Of a DNA stretch of 64,000 bases, positions 1 through 11,334 are shown piece after piece. The stretch's first letter is position 1; each line of letters starts with the position of its first letter. The position numbers and the translations under genes are program-made. The stretch is taken from NCBI GenBank assembly GCA_035235625.1, contig CP141140.1, forward strand, positions 59,539,152 through 59,603,151, in the 5' to 3' direction. The stretch is from Saururus chinensis. Lineage: Eukaryota > Streptophyta > Magnoliopsida > Piperales > Saururaceae. The notes beneath the pieces are model-generated. The model was not told the DNA's origin, made no database searches, and saw nothing but the letters and a program-made list of their open reading frames with translations.

Positions 1-814
1 GCAGAAGAAACCACAAACAACTTTTTAGCATTTTCAGAATACAACAGTGACTGTTGCGGGACAACGGACTTTTGGACTAGACAATTCCTTTGTTTGATAT
101 TCGGTGATTGGCGGGGGAGGACAAGTAGTGCCTAATTTAGGGTAAGATGCGATGAGATCCTTTTTATCTTCTAGTCTATAAAAGGAGGATCATTAAGGCC
201 TTTGGATTGGCTAGAGACTGGGCCTATTCAAGAGAACATTACCCATTTGTGACCGAAAGTCCGCAGGGGGAGAAAAAGGCCCACAACACCCACACGTGCC
301 CTGGAACCCAACTCAAGCCCACCTTTGTATAGGATACCAAAAAGCACGTTGGGCCTTCTCACTTTGGACCATGTCCCTCTCGCCCAATAGCACATGCGCT
401 TCTCCCCAAATGGCAGGTCAAGGTTAGTTCTTCAAGATTTCAAATTCTAGAAGGGGCTCTCACCTTGCTGCCCAACTCTTATCTCTTCAACTGAGTTCGG
501 ACTCATCCAACCTCCACCCTCTCTAGCTAAACTAAGGGCCAACTCCTAAGGGTGGAAAAGAAGGGCAAGAGAATATAGAGGAAGGGTGAATGGGAAAGGG
601 GGTAGGCAAGCAAGCGGGGAGGCGCAAGGGGTGTATCCAATATCGAACCCATGGGCCAAATGGAAGAACTACTATCCATTTCTACTACCGGTAGTCAGGG
701 CATAGAAGGCCACATGGCAAGGAATAAAAATAAACTGGGGAAGAAGACATTAACCTCCTCCTCATCCCTTCACAAGTCAACGGTGAAGGCTAAGTCTCAT
801 CCTTACTGTCAACC
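1..814 (+). other. Non-coding stretch before the LINE endonuclease start; possible LINE ORF1/5' remnant
   Basis: No sustained reading frame is visible. The stretch runs directly into the LINE endonuclease start on the same strand. Plant L1-type LINEs carry a gag-like ORF1 at this position, so this is probably a decayed ORF1 or 5' leader. I see no intact zinc knuckle to prove it. Confidence 0.35.
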
Positions 815-3800
815 ATGAAACTCTTGAGTTGGAACTGTCGGGGGAACCCCCGAACAGTGGGCTCTTCGCGAATTCACAAAGAGAGAAGAGTCATGGGTAA
901 TTTCATATCTGAAACAAAACTTCGTGAAGAAGAGATAGAACGAATCTACATAGCTATCGGGTTTGACTGTGCCTTCTCCATGGATAGGATCGGTCTTGCT
1001 TTATTCTAGAACAAAGAGGTGAATCTCACTATTTACAGCATGTCCAATTACCACATCGATGCGATGATCAAGGACCCAAGGAAGGAGTGGTATTGGAGGT
1101 TCATTGTGCATGTATGGTCACCCAGAGTCGGTCAAAGTGTAATGTGGAGGTTATACCATACCCTTGTGGGGGGAATGGAACTGCCCTAGATCTATGGAGG
1201 GGACCTCAATGAGATTCTTCTTCCCTCGAAGAAGCTTGGGGGATCTCCCAAACCTCCTTGTCAGATGGAGGCTTTAAGGAGTGTCCTTGAGAATTTCAAG
1301 CTTAAGGATGTGCCATATAGATGTTTGGTCTTTGCTTGATACAACCATTAATTCAGGGCAGATTGTATTCGGGAATGGTTGGACAGGTTGGTGGCAAACT
1401 AGGAGTGGTTCCATATGTTCAGGTTTTCCTCAGTTCATCATCTCCCCCCTCCAGTTTGACCACTGACCCCTCCTCTCAATCAATGATTAGCCGGAGGGTG
1501 AGAGACGTAGGTAGAAAATTTTCGGATCAAGGAGATGTGGATGAGGAGCTTGAAATGTGAAATCCTTATTTTTGCAGTCATAGACAGTGGAAGGCAGCAG
1601 TAGGGGATGGTCAAACCTCAGGGACACCCTTGTCAGCCAAAAGTTGTCCCATTAGAACAAGGGCTCCTTGGAAATATTCAAAAGTAGAAACAGATGACGA
1701 CCGCTCAATATACAAGCTAGTTGTCAGAGGAGATGAGAGTGATTGACGGGAACTCTTTAATTTGTAGGCTGAGATGAACAAAATTTTGCTTAGGGAAGAA
1801 TGTTGTAGAAATAGCAAGCTCATGTTCAATGGCTAAAAGAGAGGGACAGAAATACCATGTCTTTTCAATGTAAAGCCTCTTGGCGCAAATCTAAAAGTTT
1901 CATTCTTGGTTTGGACGAGGTATGGGTGACCAACGAAGGTCAACTGGGTCATATGATAATGGAGTACTTCAACCTCCTCTTCTCCTTAGGTGACTCATTG
2001 GATTTTAAGGATGTGGTGGGGATTGTTGATCTGGTGGTTTTCAAGGTTATGAATGGAGAACTCATATCCCTTATCAAAGCCGAGGAAGTCATGGGGGTGC
2101 TCTTCTGAATAACCCTTGAAGTCCCTGGGTTTGATGGCCTAAAAACCTCTTTTTACCAATGATATAAGAGCACAGTGGGAAAGGGGGTCTGCAAATCTAT
2201 CCAATACTGTTTCAATTGAGGTAGGGTGCTTTCAGAGATGAACTGCACCCTCATTGCTCTCATGATTAAGTTGAATGACTCTAGAACCCAGACAAATTAT
2301 AGAACTATCAACCTTTACAATGTCATTTATAAGATCCTGGTCAAAGTTCTTGTGAACCGCCTCAAGGTTGTTCTTCCAAAGATCATTTCTGAGGCTCAAA
2401 GGGCGATCATGGCAGACAAACTGATTACTAATAATGCCCTTGTGGCCTTCAAGACAATCCATTTTATGAGGACGAAGATGAAAGGTAAGACTGGGCACAT
2501 GGCCCTTAAACTGTACACATCTAAGGCATACGACTATGCTGCAAAAATTGGGTTTCTACCCCCACTGGGTGAATTTGCTAACCACTTGTTTCATAATTGT
2601 TTCCTCATTAGTTCTGCTTAAGGGGCAACTCCTAGACCATTTTTCTCCTTTGAGGGGGGTGCGGCAAGGGGACCCTTTATTCTCTTACCTTTTTCTCTTC
2701 TGTGTTGAAGGCTCATCAGCTCTCATTTCCAGGGCGGTCAATAAGAAAGATACAATTGGAGTGGCGGCTATCAAGGGGCCCCTCGAGTCTCCTACCTCTT
2801 CTTTTATGACAGCAATGTGTTCTTTTGCAGAGCTGCTCTTTCTAATAATGGCTCATTATCAGTCATCCTCTCATCATATGAGCAAGTGTCCAGGCAATGC
2901 ATCAACCTTTCAAAGTCCTCTATCTTCTTCAGCAAGAACGCGTCACCCAGCATGAAAGAGACCATCAAAGGGGTGCCCGAGATTATAGGGGAGATTTTCA
3001 TGAATGGTATCACGGGTTCCCCTTTTGGATAGGAAAGAACAAATATTACTCTTTCGATGACCTAAAGGGGAAGATTGACAGGTGAAAAACGAAGTAGCTT
3101 CCTGGCTTAGCCAAGAGGTCCTCATCAAGTCTATCGCTCATGCAGTCTCCACCTACTCCATGTCGTGTTTCTTAATCCTAACTTCCTTAACCAAGGAAAT
3201 TACCTCTTTGTTGTCCAACTATTGGTGGGGACAAAAGAGAGCGGGCATACATATTCATTGGGCCATTTGGAGACATCTCTACCTTCCGAAAGATGTGGGA
3301 GGAATGAGGTTCAAGGAGCTCAGAACATTCACCCTCTCCCTTCTCGCAAAGCAAGGTTGGATGATTATGAAAGAGGAGAAATCTTTATTGGTTAGGGTTT
3401 TCAGAAATAAGCATTTTCCCTATTGCCCCTTCCTTGAGGCCAAGGCCACGTCATCTTTTGCTTAGAGAAATATTTTGGCAGACGTGCTAATTCTTCAGAA
3501 TGGGCTCTTTTGGAGGGTGGGGATGGGAGTAGGATCAGGGTGTGGCAAGACAAGTTGATTCCTTTACCCTCTACTTATAGGGTTATCACCCTTAGGAGGA
3601 CCTCAAGTGTAGTGACCCATGTTAGCGATCTCATCAAGCCAAACTTTGGAACTTGGCAGGCATACCTCATTTGGGATTCCTTTTGGCTGGTTAAGAATAA
3701 ATTGATCCTCAACATCCCCTTACCTGCCTCCTCCTCCTCCCTTGATTCCCTTATTTGGAGTAGGCCATAAGTGATACCTTCATTTTCATAAATTTATATG

Positions 3801-4470
3801 TTATCACTTTGGGGTCACTCTCTGCAGTTTTGGGGGGGGGGGGGGGGGGGATCCCCGAGTGAGGGTGAAGGTTTGGAAGATGATTTAGAAGCTGAATGTT
3901 ACTTTGAAGATCAAGATGCTTGCTTAGAGGGTGTGTTCTAACATCCTCCAGGTTGGAGAAACTTGGCCAAAAGGGGGATGGTCATTGCTTATGGTTGCCC
4001 CTTATGTGGTCATTCTCTTGAGAATAACTATTCTACCTGCTTGTCTCCAAGTGTTTCGTTCCCTGTCATTTGGACACCACTCTTCCCAGGTGAACTCAAG
4101 GTAAATTTGATGATGTGGTCTATGTATAGGTTTGCAAGTCATGGGTGGGCCTTTGCACTCATGACAACAACAGGACTGTGCTTTCTTGTGCTAGCTTCCC
4201 GGGTCCCATAGTTATTAGCATGAAGGAAGCCAAAGTCCTAGCTTTGTGTTGTGCTAAGTAGATCCATGTCATGTTCGAGGGAGACTATCTCGCAGACATA
4301 TCTATGTTCAGGAACCAAGCTTTTGAGGATGATAGGCTCTATCTTCAACTGGCTAAAGCGGTTCGAAGCTGACCCATTTTCACTCGATGGATTTCTCCTT
4401 TGTCAAAAACGAGGAGAATAGGGTTGCTGATTGCTAGGCGAGCAAAACCATTCCACTTCCCTCCCCCAGT
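815..4470 (+). mobile_element. Degenerate L1-type LINE (non-LTR retrotransposon)
   Basis: The parts of a plant L1-type LINE lie in order on the plus strand but in shifting frames. An endonuclease start (MKLLSWNCRG) is at 815. Reverse-transcriptase blocks follow at 2290-2535 (NYRTINLYNVIYKILVKVL, then MALKL and KAYD) and 2650-2710 (RGVRQGDPLFSYLF). A thumb/connection region covers 2850-3770, a zf-RVT block (CPLCGHS) lies near 3990, and an RNase H-like remnant covers 4210-4430. The FADD catalytic box near 2800 reads FYDS, so the aspartate pair is lost. Many stops and frameshifts make it inactive. The 3' boundary is uncertain; an A-rich run near 4561 may be the old tail. Confidence 0.88.
3832..3850 (+). 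repeat. Poly-G run of 19 bases
   Basis: An uninterrupted run of 19 G lies inside the decayed LINE, followed by ATCCCC. It could form a G-quadruplex or slip in replication or sequencing. The true length is uncertain, as for any long homopolymer. Confidence 0.9.
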
Positions 4471-5152
4471 TATGGTCCGCCAAAGTGCTGAAGCTTTTCT
4501 TTCAGTTCTTTATTTTGACATCTATGTTCGTTGTAGTTTGCCTTATGACACTCTTGGGTATTAAAAAAAAGAATGTGGCTATTCAAACCCCGTTTTTTTT
4601 TTCCTGTATCCCCCAAAAAGCTATATTTTCGTTTTTACTTCTTTCCCCCTCTCCCCCATCCCTCTTCTCCTTCTCCTTCGGCACCAACTCATGTGTCGGT
4701 GACTAAATCCGGCCGCGGCCATGACCACAACCAGGGGCCTAGCCGGCGCACCCAACAACCAATGGCCGCAACCCTTCTGGCCATGGCCGCGACCAGAACC
4801 CCCACAGCCCGAAAGGGGCACACTGGCTGGGCTCTTGGTCATGGACGGATTTAGCCCCAATGCCAGTGTTAGTGCCTAAGAAGAAATAATAATACTTTTT
4901 AGAAAATATTAAAAAAAAAAAATTTTAATAGCCACGTTCAAAAAATACCCACCAAAGCCCGGCAGCGAATTGAGACGTGGACTGTGATGGGCGTGGGGTT
5001 GGTGCGTTGGCCCGTACCCGACTCGAGTCCGCCCGGGTCTGATTCTGTATTGAATGCTGCAGCTTGGAATCCCCACCAACCAACCAACCCAGCCACAGAA
5101 AATACATCATCACTGTGGAGCACTCTTCCTCTCCCGTCATGCCTCCCGACGC
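4471..5152. other. LINE tail and region upstream of the ATL gene
   Basis: This holds the A-rich end of the LINE, a GC-rich patch at 4700-4860 built on repeated GGCCATGGCCGC-like words with no convincing frame, an A/T run near 4905-4925, and the presumed 5' UTR and proximal promoter of the ATL gene. No TATA box could be assigned with confidence. Confidence 0.4.
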
Positions 5153-5716
5153 ATGTCTCCCCGCGGCAGCAGCGGAGACGGCCCCTCCGGCTACGTGGTC
5201 CGAAGCCTGGCCGCGCTTGGCCTGGGCTACGCCATCGGCCTCGCCCTTGCCCTCCTTGTTTTCTTCTCCTCCATCCTGCTTGCCTCCTACCTCTGCTTCC
5301 GCTCATCCTCCTCCCCCTCCCGCCGCCGCCCTCCTCCCCCTGGCCCGCCCTCCGCCGCCACCTTTGTCTTCGTTTCGGAAGATGAAGGACCCACTTCGGC
5401 CTCCTCCGTGGCACCTAGTGGGCTCGAGGCTGCCGCGATCAGCGCCTATCCTACCTTCGCCTACTCCGCCGCTAAGTCCCGTGAAGGGGGCGGAGACGGG
5501 GGCTGCTGCATCTGCCTGTGCGAGTACGGAGAGGGTGAGGTGCTGCGACTGCTGCCGGACTGCGGCCACGCCTACCACGCGGGATGCGTGGACGCCTGGC
5601 TCCAGCTGAGCGCCTCTTGCCCCGTATGCCGGACCTCTCCCCTCCCCACGCCCGTGTCCACCCCCCTGTCCGAGTCCGCACCGCTTGCCCAGTACCTGTC
5701 TTACCCGCGGAGGTGA
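5153..5716 (+). CDS. RING-H2 finger protein, ATL family (probable E3 ubiquitin ligase)
   Basis: This encodes a 187-aa single-exon protein, predicted to be a membrane-anchored E3 ubiquitin ligase that recruits E2 through its RING. Residues 14-48 hold one long hydrophobic segment. The ATL GLD-type motif is present as SGLEAAAISAYPTF (89-102). The RING-H2 is complete: C118-x2-C121, C137-x-H139-x2-H142-x2-C145, C156-x2-C159, with the ATL hallmark Trp149 three residues after the sixth ligand and Pro before the last Cys. I start at Met 5153 because the protein then opens just before the membrane segment, as ATLs do; an in-frame ATG at 5054 would add 33 unlike residues. The ALGLGYAIGLALALLV segment recalls ATL67-like members from memory, so subgroup is tentative. 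The gene is very GC-rich compared with its flanks. Confidence 0.93.
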   Translation: MSPRGSSGDGPSGYVVRSLAALGLGYAIGLALALLVFFSSILLASYLCFRSSSSPSRRRPPPPGPPSAATFVFVSEDEGPTSASSVAPSGLEAAAISAYPTFAYSAAKSREGGGDGGCCICLCEYGEGEVLRLLPDCGHAYHAGCVDAWLQLSASCPVCRTSPLPTPVSTPLSESAPLAQYLSYPRR

Positions 5717-6296
5717 CGCCGGACCGGACCTGAATGCCGTCTGCTTTTATGTTGTGTGGTGGCGGGTGAGTTAAAATATTGCTAATTCTTTATTTTTCTC
5801 GTTAATGTTAAATTAATAGTTTTATTTAATTTAAAAAATAAAATAAATTTATTTTTAAAACTAAATAGAGTTATTAATAGAGGATAGATGGAGTATTTAA
5901 GCTACGACGAAGTCTCCCCCAACATAACAGATCAGCGATTGACGATGAACATTACTTAAGAGGCCACGCGGGCTTGAATCACTCTTCTGCTTCCTATGTG
6001 AATGTGCATTATCTACCTTGATATTAGGTGACCGGCTTACGTGGGCGTGGGAATATATTAACTTTTGTTTAAAATAATTAAACATTTAAAAAAAATATTA
6101 GGTATTTAAAATCATATTAATTTTTTTTCCAATATAAAGGACCTAATTTGTGGCACAAGATTTCTTGTTTCCCCACACAAAAAGAATAGCTTCGCCATTG
6201 TTTACCTATGGCATTTCGATGCTTATTTGCGATTGCCATTTTGCACATAGTACATTGAAGTACTTAACAAGTACAAGACTTTTTGTATATTAATTT
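5717..6296. other. Intergenic, with a Stowaway-like MITE fragment at about 5797-5896
   Basis: This is the 3' flank of the ATL gene. The stretch 5797-5896 has inverted AT-rich ends with TTAATAG and a terminal GGATAGATGGAGTA, matching the end word shared by other small elements in this window (23235, 46038, 48717). The rest is AT-rich with no coding signal. Confidence 0.45.
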
Positions 6297-6645
6297 TGTA
6301 GAATTTTGACAATAGCACAACCTAAAGGAATATTGAATTATAAATTATAAAATATAGAAAAATAAATAAAGCAATATACACCAAAATTTACATGGTTCAT
6401 AAGGTAAGAATTTCCTTGTAAAACCCCTTTCCCACTTTGTGCACCCCTCTCTCTCAAAGAAAAAAAAGAATTGTGCAAGCCAAAAACAAAGCCAGAGATA
6501 AGAAGTCCGTGAAGAACAAGTATAGAAAGATAAGTGTGTCAGTCACTTTTTCAATTACAAGCTTTTATCAACAACCCAATTTGACAAGAGAACTCTAGTC
6601 TAAGCTCGACTCCATGTCTATGAAAAGTCAAGTCACGTACAATAA
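6297..6645 (-). repeat. 3' LTR of the minus-strand copia element
   Basis: Direct repeat partner of 8086-8505, in the same orientation and clearly diverged by substitutions and indels. It begins TGTAGAATTTTGA at 6297. The right end near 6645 is uncertain. Confidence 0.65.
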
Positions 6646-7179
6646 TTTTTACTTTAACTTGAGTTTGACAAGTCACCTAGAAGAACCATCTATAACTGCC
6701 TCTATTAGAATATAGACATGTCCCTATGTCCTCTACTTCGAATGCAGCTTCTTTCGACCATCCAGGTGCAATGTGATCAACAACACCTAGTGAGATTATG
6801 TAAGCTCAAGCAATGCTTGAACTATTCTAGGAAAAACATCCACAACTGCATCTATTGGAATACAAGCATGTCATTACATACTCCACCTCGAATGCAACTC
6901 CTTTCATGCACACTGCATCCAGGTGCAATATAATGATTAACACCTAGTGAGATTAAACAAGCTTAAGCAATATTTGAACTTTTCTGTGGTCATTGACTTT
7001 ATTAACATATCTATAACATTATTTTTCATGTCCACCTATTGAAGATGAATTTCCCCATCTAACACATATTCCTATATCTTATAGTATTTTACTGCAATGC
7101 ACTTTGCCCGTATAAGATAACATTAATTTTTTGTTGAATGGATAACATTTTGACTATAACAAAATACTTTAATATTCTC

Positions 7180-7730
7180 TTATTTCAATTCAAGTTCATT
7201 GATTAAGCCCTTCAACCATATAGCTTTTTTAGTTATTTTTACAACTGTCATGTATTTAACTTTTATTGTTAATAAAATAATCATTGTCCACTTGAACACA
7301 TATCCTATGGTAAATTTATGCTTATCTAGATCACCTACAAAATATGCATCTATATATCCAGCTATATGTGCCGATGTTCCATTATTTTCAAACAAAATGG
7401 CAACATTCTTTATCCCATTTAGATATCTCAAAATCTACTTTGCAACATCCTAATGCTTCCTCTTTTGATTAGCCATGTACATGTTAACAACACTTACTAC
7501 TTGGGCAATATATGGTATGATGCACTCCATAACATACATCAGACAACCAACCGTACTAGTATAAAGTATTAGTTTTATACCTGAAATATTATCCTCTATA
7601 GTAAGACATAACTTTGCACTAAACTTAAAATGTATAGCAAGAAGTGTACTAATTGGTTTGACATTATTCATATTAAACCTGTCTAACACCTTCGCAATAT
7701 ACTTCTCCTGAGATAGCCATGACTTCCCAA
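7180..7730 (-). pseudogene. Copia pol remnant: reverse-transcriptase tail and RNase H
   Basis: Two adjoining minus-strand fragments carry the end of a copia polyprotein. The first (7450-7689) resembles the conserved stretch before RNase H, with YTSTVGCLMYVMECIIP, where copia elements usually read a Y..AIGSLMYAM..TRPDI-type sequence. The second (7180-7431) has the RNase H region (IAGYIDAYFVGDLDKHKFT, then the MTVVKITKKAIWLKGL block). No full-length frame survives and catalytic parts are missing. It lies between the two LTRs as expected. Confidence 0.75.
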
Positions 7731-8070
7731 GTTTTCTGTTTCTTGGATCTCCATATCAAAGATCTTTTCTAAAACCCAAGATCCTTTATCTCGAAGCATC
7801 AGGTTCAAAGCAGTTTTTTTCATGATGACATCAAAGAGCTTTAATAAATTTAAAGTTGAAAATTTGATAAAAAGAACAATTCGGCAAAGATAGGTTAAGT
7901 ATCTACTAGTACAACATGGCTTATTAAAAACATTGTATGAAAAGTTGGAAAAGGTAAAAAGTATGAGTGATGATGACTGAGAAGAGTTAGGGATAAAGAC
8001 GGTAAGTATTATTCGTCTTTGTCGCAGATAAGGTGTTATACAATGTTATTGATGAAGAGTCGGCTTCGGA

Positions 8071-8082
8071 GCTTTGATACCA
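8071..8082 (-). other. Primer-binding site (tRNA-iMet type)
   Basis: The minus strand reads TGGTATCAAAGC, one mismatch from the usual plant copia primer site TGGTATCAGAGC, three bases inside the end of the 5' LTR. Confidence 0.75.
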
Positions 8083-8085
8083 CTT

Positions 8086-8505
8086 TGTAGAATTTTGATA
8101 ATTATACAACCTAAAAGAAACTTAAATATAAAATAAAATATATGAAAAAATAAAAAGAGTAGGAGATACTAAAATTTACGTGGTTCATTAAGGTACCTAC
8201 ATCACGAAAGAAGAGAATTTATCCGCTATATTCATGAAACATGAATTGAGTTCCAAGCCTCTTAAGTAGAGACTATTTTCTCTCTTTATCACTATGTGCG
8301 CCTCTCTTTCTCTCTCAAAGAAGAAAAGAATTGTACAAGCCAAAAGCAAAACACGAGATAAAGAATCCATAAAGAAATAGTATAAAAAGATAAGTACACT
8401 GCTAACTTTTTTTGTAACAAAGTTTTATCAATAACCAAATTTTCGTAACAACCCACTGCGGGAGTTAAGAGGACTCTCTAGTCGAGGCTAGACTTAAGTC
8501 ACTTA
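8086..8505 (-). repeat. 5' LTR of the minus-strand copia element
   Basis: Partner of 6297-6645 and adjacent to the primer-binding site. It holds a segment around 8200-8270 that is absent from the other copy, so the two LTRs differ by indels as well as point changes. Confidence 0.65.
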
Positions 8506-9635
8506 ACAACAAATCTGAAAGAGGCATCGGAACGTTCTTTTCTTGTGTTTCTCTTTTCTTTCCAAAGGATTCATGCGTTTGATGTAAATGGATAGAACGA
8601 ACTTCCAGTTCTATTCAAATTCCAATATGAAATTAATTGTTCACATGTGCTCCAACATTTCTTAATGAGTAGTGCTACTCTGACGTTAACTTCCACACGT
8701 TAAAATTCTAATTTATCAATAAATTCAAAACTATTGATGAGTAGGGCTCATAAAAATAAACCCTACCATCAACAGCTTTAAAATAATGGAATAGAGTTTA
8801 GAGGTGTAAAAATTAACGTCGGTCAAACAATTTTTTTTCTTTATACAGCAATGCCGTACCGATCCAGGGCTGTTCATGCATGTGACATTGGCACGCGGAG
8901 AGAGGGACAGAGGTGATTCAAGCTCAAGTGACCAGTTGGATTGGACTCGAGAAATGTAGCGAGTGGGATGGAGATATTGCTGCTAACAGAAGAAAAAATA
9001 TGCTTACTTGACCCTCCATTGTGAAGTTGGCCATTTTATTCTGGTTCTGGCTTATTTATATCAATCATAGTTCCGGAAAGCCTAGACTAGGCCAATGCTG
9101 CATGCCTTTGAATATTGGCCAACATGCTTGCTAACTTTGCTTCAATGAAAAAGAACGGGAAACAAAGACTTTTTCTGATATAGAAGTAGTTGCTTCAGAG
9201 TTGTCTCGGATGTGGGTTCGATCATACTCAAATTTTCATGGCATGAACAACAGTATATAGGAAGCATCGAACATATTCAAATGATATGGTTGACTCAAAT
9301 CTCAAAGACTTCCGCTTCTTTTTCTTCAACTCTTTAATCTGATACGTGACTTGACTAAACAGAATGCTTGCTCCAGCTTCTTCCTCTCTCAGTATTTAAA
9401 CTTCCACCAGCTTCTTCATGTGCCTTGCGTTCCCTTTCTTTATCCTCATTGCTTCCAAGATCAATCCAGTTGGTGGAAAGATTGTTCAGTTGTTGTATAG
9501 TCAGATTCAGATTCTATCAATTAAAAGGAGTAACTCACATCTTGAAGCTTCCAGGCTATGTCAGTTCTTCTTTACATCCTTTTGTGAGAATGTTCTCCGC
9601 AACTACTCAATTGGAAATATCAACAAAATTCGGAA
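8506..9635 (+). promoter_or_regulatory. Upstream region and uORF-bearing leader of the methyltransferase gene
   Basis: No gene was found in 8506-9360. Two out-of-frame upstream ORFs (9368-9760 and 9418-9666) overlap the main start at 9636. If the leader is transcribed unspliced, they would repress translation of the main frame; a leader intron could remove them. No TATA box was assigned. Confidence 0.4.
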
Positions 9636-11081
9636 ATGCGAAAGTCCAGTTCTTTTTTCAAGTTGAGTGTTTGGAGAAAGGCATCTTGGGTGTTCTTGTC
9701 CTTGGGAATGGCTGCAGTTATGTTCAGCATTGCAACACTATCCAGATTCTACTCCCTTAGCACTCTTATCAGCACTGAATCCCTCTGCAGCCGTATAAAC
9801 ATCTGGCAACCGAATGTCCAGGCTGAGACGCACAAAACCATTGATGCTGTAATCAGAAAGATAGAGGAAGAAATAGAGCAAATAAGGGCATTATCAGAAG
9901 CAGCAGAAAAGGAGGATCCCTGGCTGAAGCCCGAGAGAATAAGGTATGTTTCTTTCCTTGTCGATATTGTGGATCTGATAGAACCACTGAAACCACCTCC
10001 AGAACAGGTGAATGCAACCCATCACCATTTGATTCCAATTGGGTCTGCTCCTCAACTCAGTGGGAGTAACCAATCCCAGAGCTCTGATGACATGACCGAG
10101 TTTTTCCTGGTTGAAGAGATCCGAAAGTATGTCAAAATCAAGCCCAACAGGTTGGGGAAACAGAACTTCATGGGAGCTAACGGAACCTTCACTAGCATAG
10201 GCCATGCTTGTTTCTCCATGAAGAAGGAGCTTGAAGAGTACATGAACTATGATGTTGGGGACTTCTGCAATGATGACTGGAAGCTAGCCCAGAAGTTGAT
10301 GGTTCATGGCTGTGATCCATTGCCTAGAAGGAGGTGCTTCTCTAGAGCTCCCAAGCTCTACAGCAGCCCCTTCCCCATCAATGAATCCTTGTGGAGATTA
10401 CCTGATGACAGGAATGTCAGATGGAGTCAGTACAAATGCAGGAACTTTGCCTGCCTTGCTAACAACAACACTAAGAAGGGATTCTTCAAGTGTGCTGATT
10501 GCTTCAACCTCACCCACCATGAGATGCCCAGATGGATGGAACCCTCTCCTCCAGACCCAGTTACAAATTTGACCTCAGATATCATTATCGAAGAGGTTTT
10601 GAATATTAAGCCTGGTTTGATTAGGATTGGATTGGATTTCAGCACTGGAACTGGTACCTTCGCAGCCAGAATGTGGGAGTTCAATATCACAATAGTCTCA
10701 GCGACAATCAATCTCGGTGCCCCTTTCAATGAGATGATTGCTCTAAGAGGACTTGTTCCTCTGTACATGACCATAAACCAAAGGCTTCCATTCTTTGACA
10801 ATACACTGGACCTCATCCACACCACCAGATTTCTTGATGGGTGGATTGACCTTGTGCTACTGGACTTTGTATTGTATGACTGGGACAGGGCCCTCAGGCC
10901 CGGCGGGCTGTTGTGGATTGACAGCTTCTTCTGCCTGCAAAAAGACCTGAATGATTACCTGGATGCTTTTAAGATGCTAAGGTACAAGAAACACAAATGG
11001 GTGTTGGTGCCCAAGCTGGATAAGAATGGGGAAGAGGTTTTCTTTTCTGCTGTCCTAGAGAAGCCACCCCGACCCTTCTAA
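9636..11081 (+). CDS. Probable SAM-dependent methyltransferase, plant DUF248-like (At1g29790-type)
   Basis: A complete intronless 481-aa protein. A short basic N-terminus is followed by one hydrophobic segment (about 17-38), the layout of a type II membrane protein of the Golgi/secretory pathway. Residues 62-95 look coiled-coil. A plant-specific cysteine-rich region follows (CDPLPRRRC 226-234, YKCRNFACL 267-274, CADC 286-289). The Rossmann fold begins at IGLDFSTGTGTFAARM (331-346, motif I, SAM binding), continues through a motif around LDLIHTTRFLDGW (391-403), and ends with the post-methyltransferase block RPGGLLWIDSFF (421-432). The substrate is unknown; relatives have been discussed in cell-wall polysaccharide methylation. 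The frame has no defects. Start: first Met of the frame, directly before the signal anchor, with a purine at -3. Confidence 0.92.
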   Translation: MRKSSSFFKLSVWRKASWVFLSLGMAAVMFSIATLSRFYSLSTLISTESLCSRINIWQPNVQAETHKTIDAVIRKIEEEIEQIRALSEAAEKEDPWLKPERIRYVSFLVDIVDLIEPLKPPPEQVNATHHHLIPIGSAPQLSGSNQSQSSDDMTEFFLVEEIRKYVKIKPNRLGKQNFMGANGTFTSIGHACFSMKKELEEYMNYDVGDFCNDDWKLAQKLMVHGCDPLPRRRCFSRAPKLYSSPFPINESLWRLPDDRNVRWSQYKCRNFACLANNNTKKGFFKCADCFNLTHHEMPRWMEPSPPDPVTNLTSDIIIEEVLNIKPGLIRIGLDFSTGTGTFAARMWEFNITIVSATINLGAPFNEMIALRGLVPLYMTINQRLPFFDNTLDLIHTTRFLDGWIDLVLLDFVLYDWDRALRPGGLLWIDSFFCLQKDLNDYLDAFKMLRYKKHKWVLVPKLDKNGEEVFFSAVLEKPPRPF

Positions 11082-11334
11082 GATTTGGTCCAATTTCCTC
11101 TGATTCTGCTTGCATGATTCAGGGTTCATACTTACCAACATAATTCCATATTTTTTTTCCCTTTTAAGGCGTACACTTACCTGAACCAGTTTTCATCTTC
11201 TAATGTATGTGCTTTTTTTTTTTCTAATGTTGGTTGTTTTAATAGAAGGTTTCTGAGATCTGACTCATTTGTAGTAGTGCATAATAACCTGATAATGTAC
11301 TGGGATGAAATTCAACTTTGTGGGAAATTTTCAT

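Larger units (their letters stand above)
6297..8505 (-). mobile_element. Degenerate Ty1/copia LTR retrotransposon (minus strand)
   Basis: Two diverged direct repeats (6297-6645 and 8086-8505) open with the same TGTAGAATTTTGA word and share blocks such as the AAATTTAC(A/G)TGGTTCAT region and the ATTGT(G/A)CAAGCCAAAA(A/G)C region. On the minus strand the upper repeat is the 5' LTR. It is followed three bases later by TGGTATCAAAGC, a near-match to the initiator-Met tRNA primer site (8082 down to 8071). The interior is only about 1.4 kb and retains just the end of pol, so most of the element has been deleted. LTR outer ends are approximate. Confidence 0.8.

Noticed and set aside
4938-5609. Long GC-rich frames on both strands across the ATL gene
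   Set aside because: They are shadows of the ATL reading frame. Their translations are repetitive Arg/Pro/Ser-rich with no family motif, while the chosen frame has a full RING-H2 domain.
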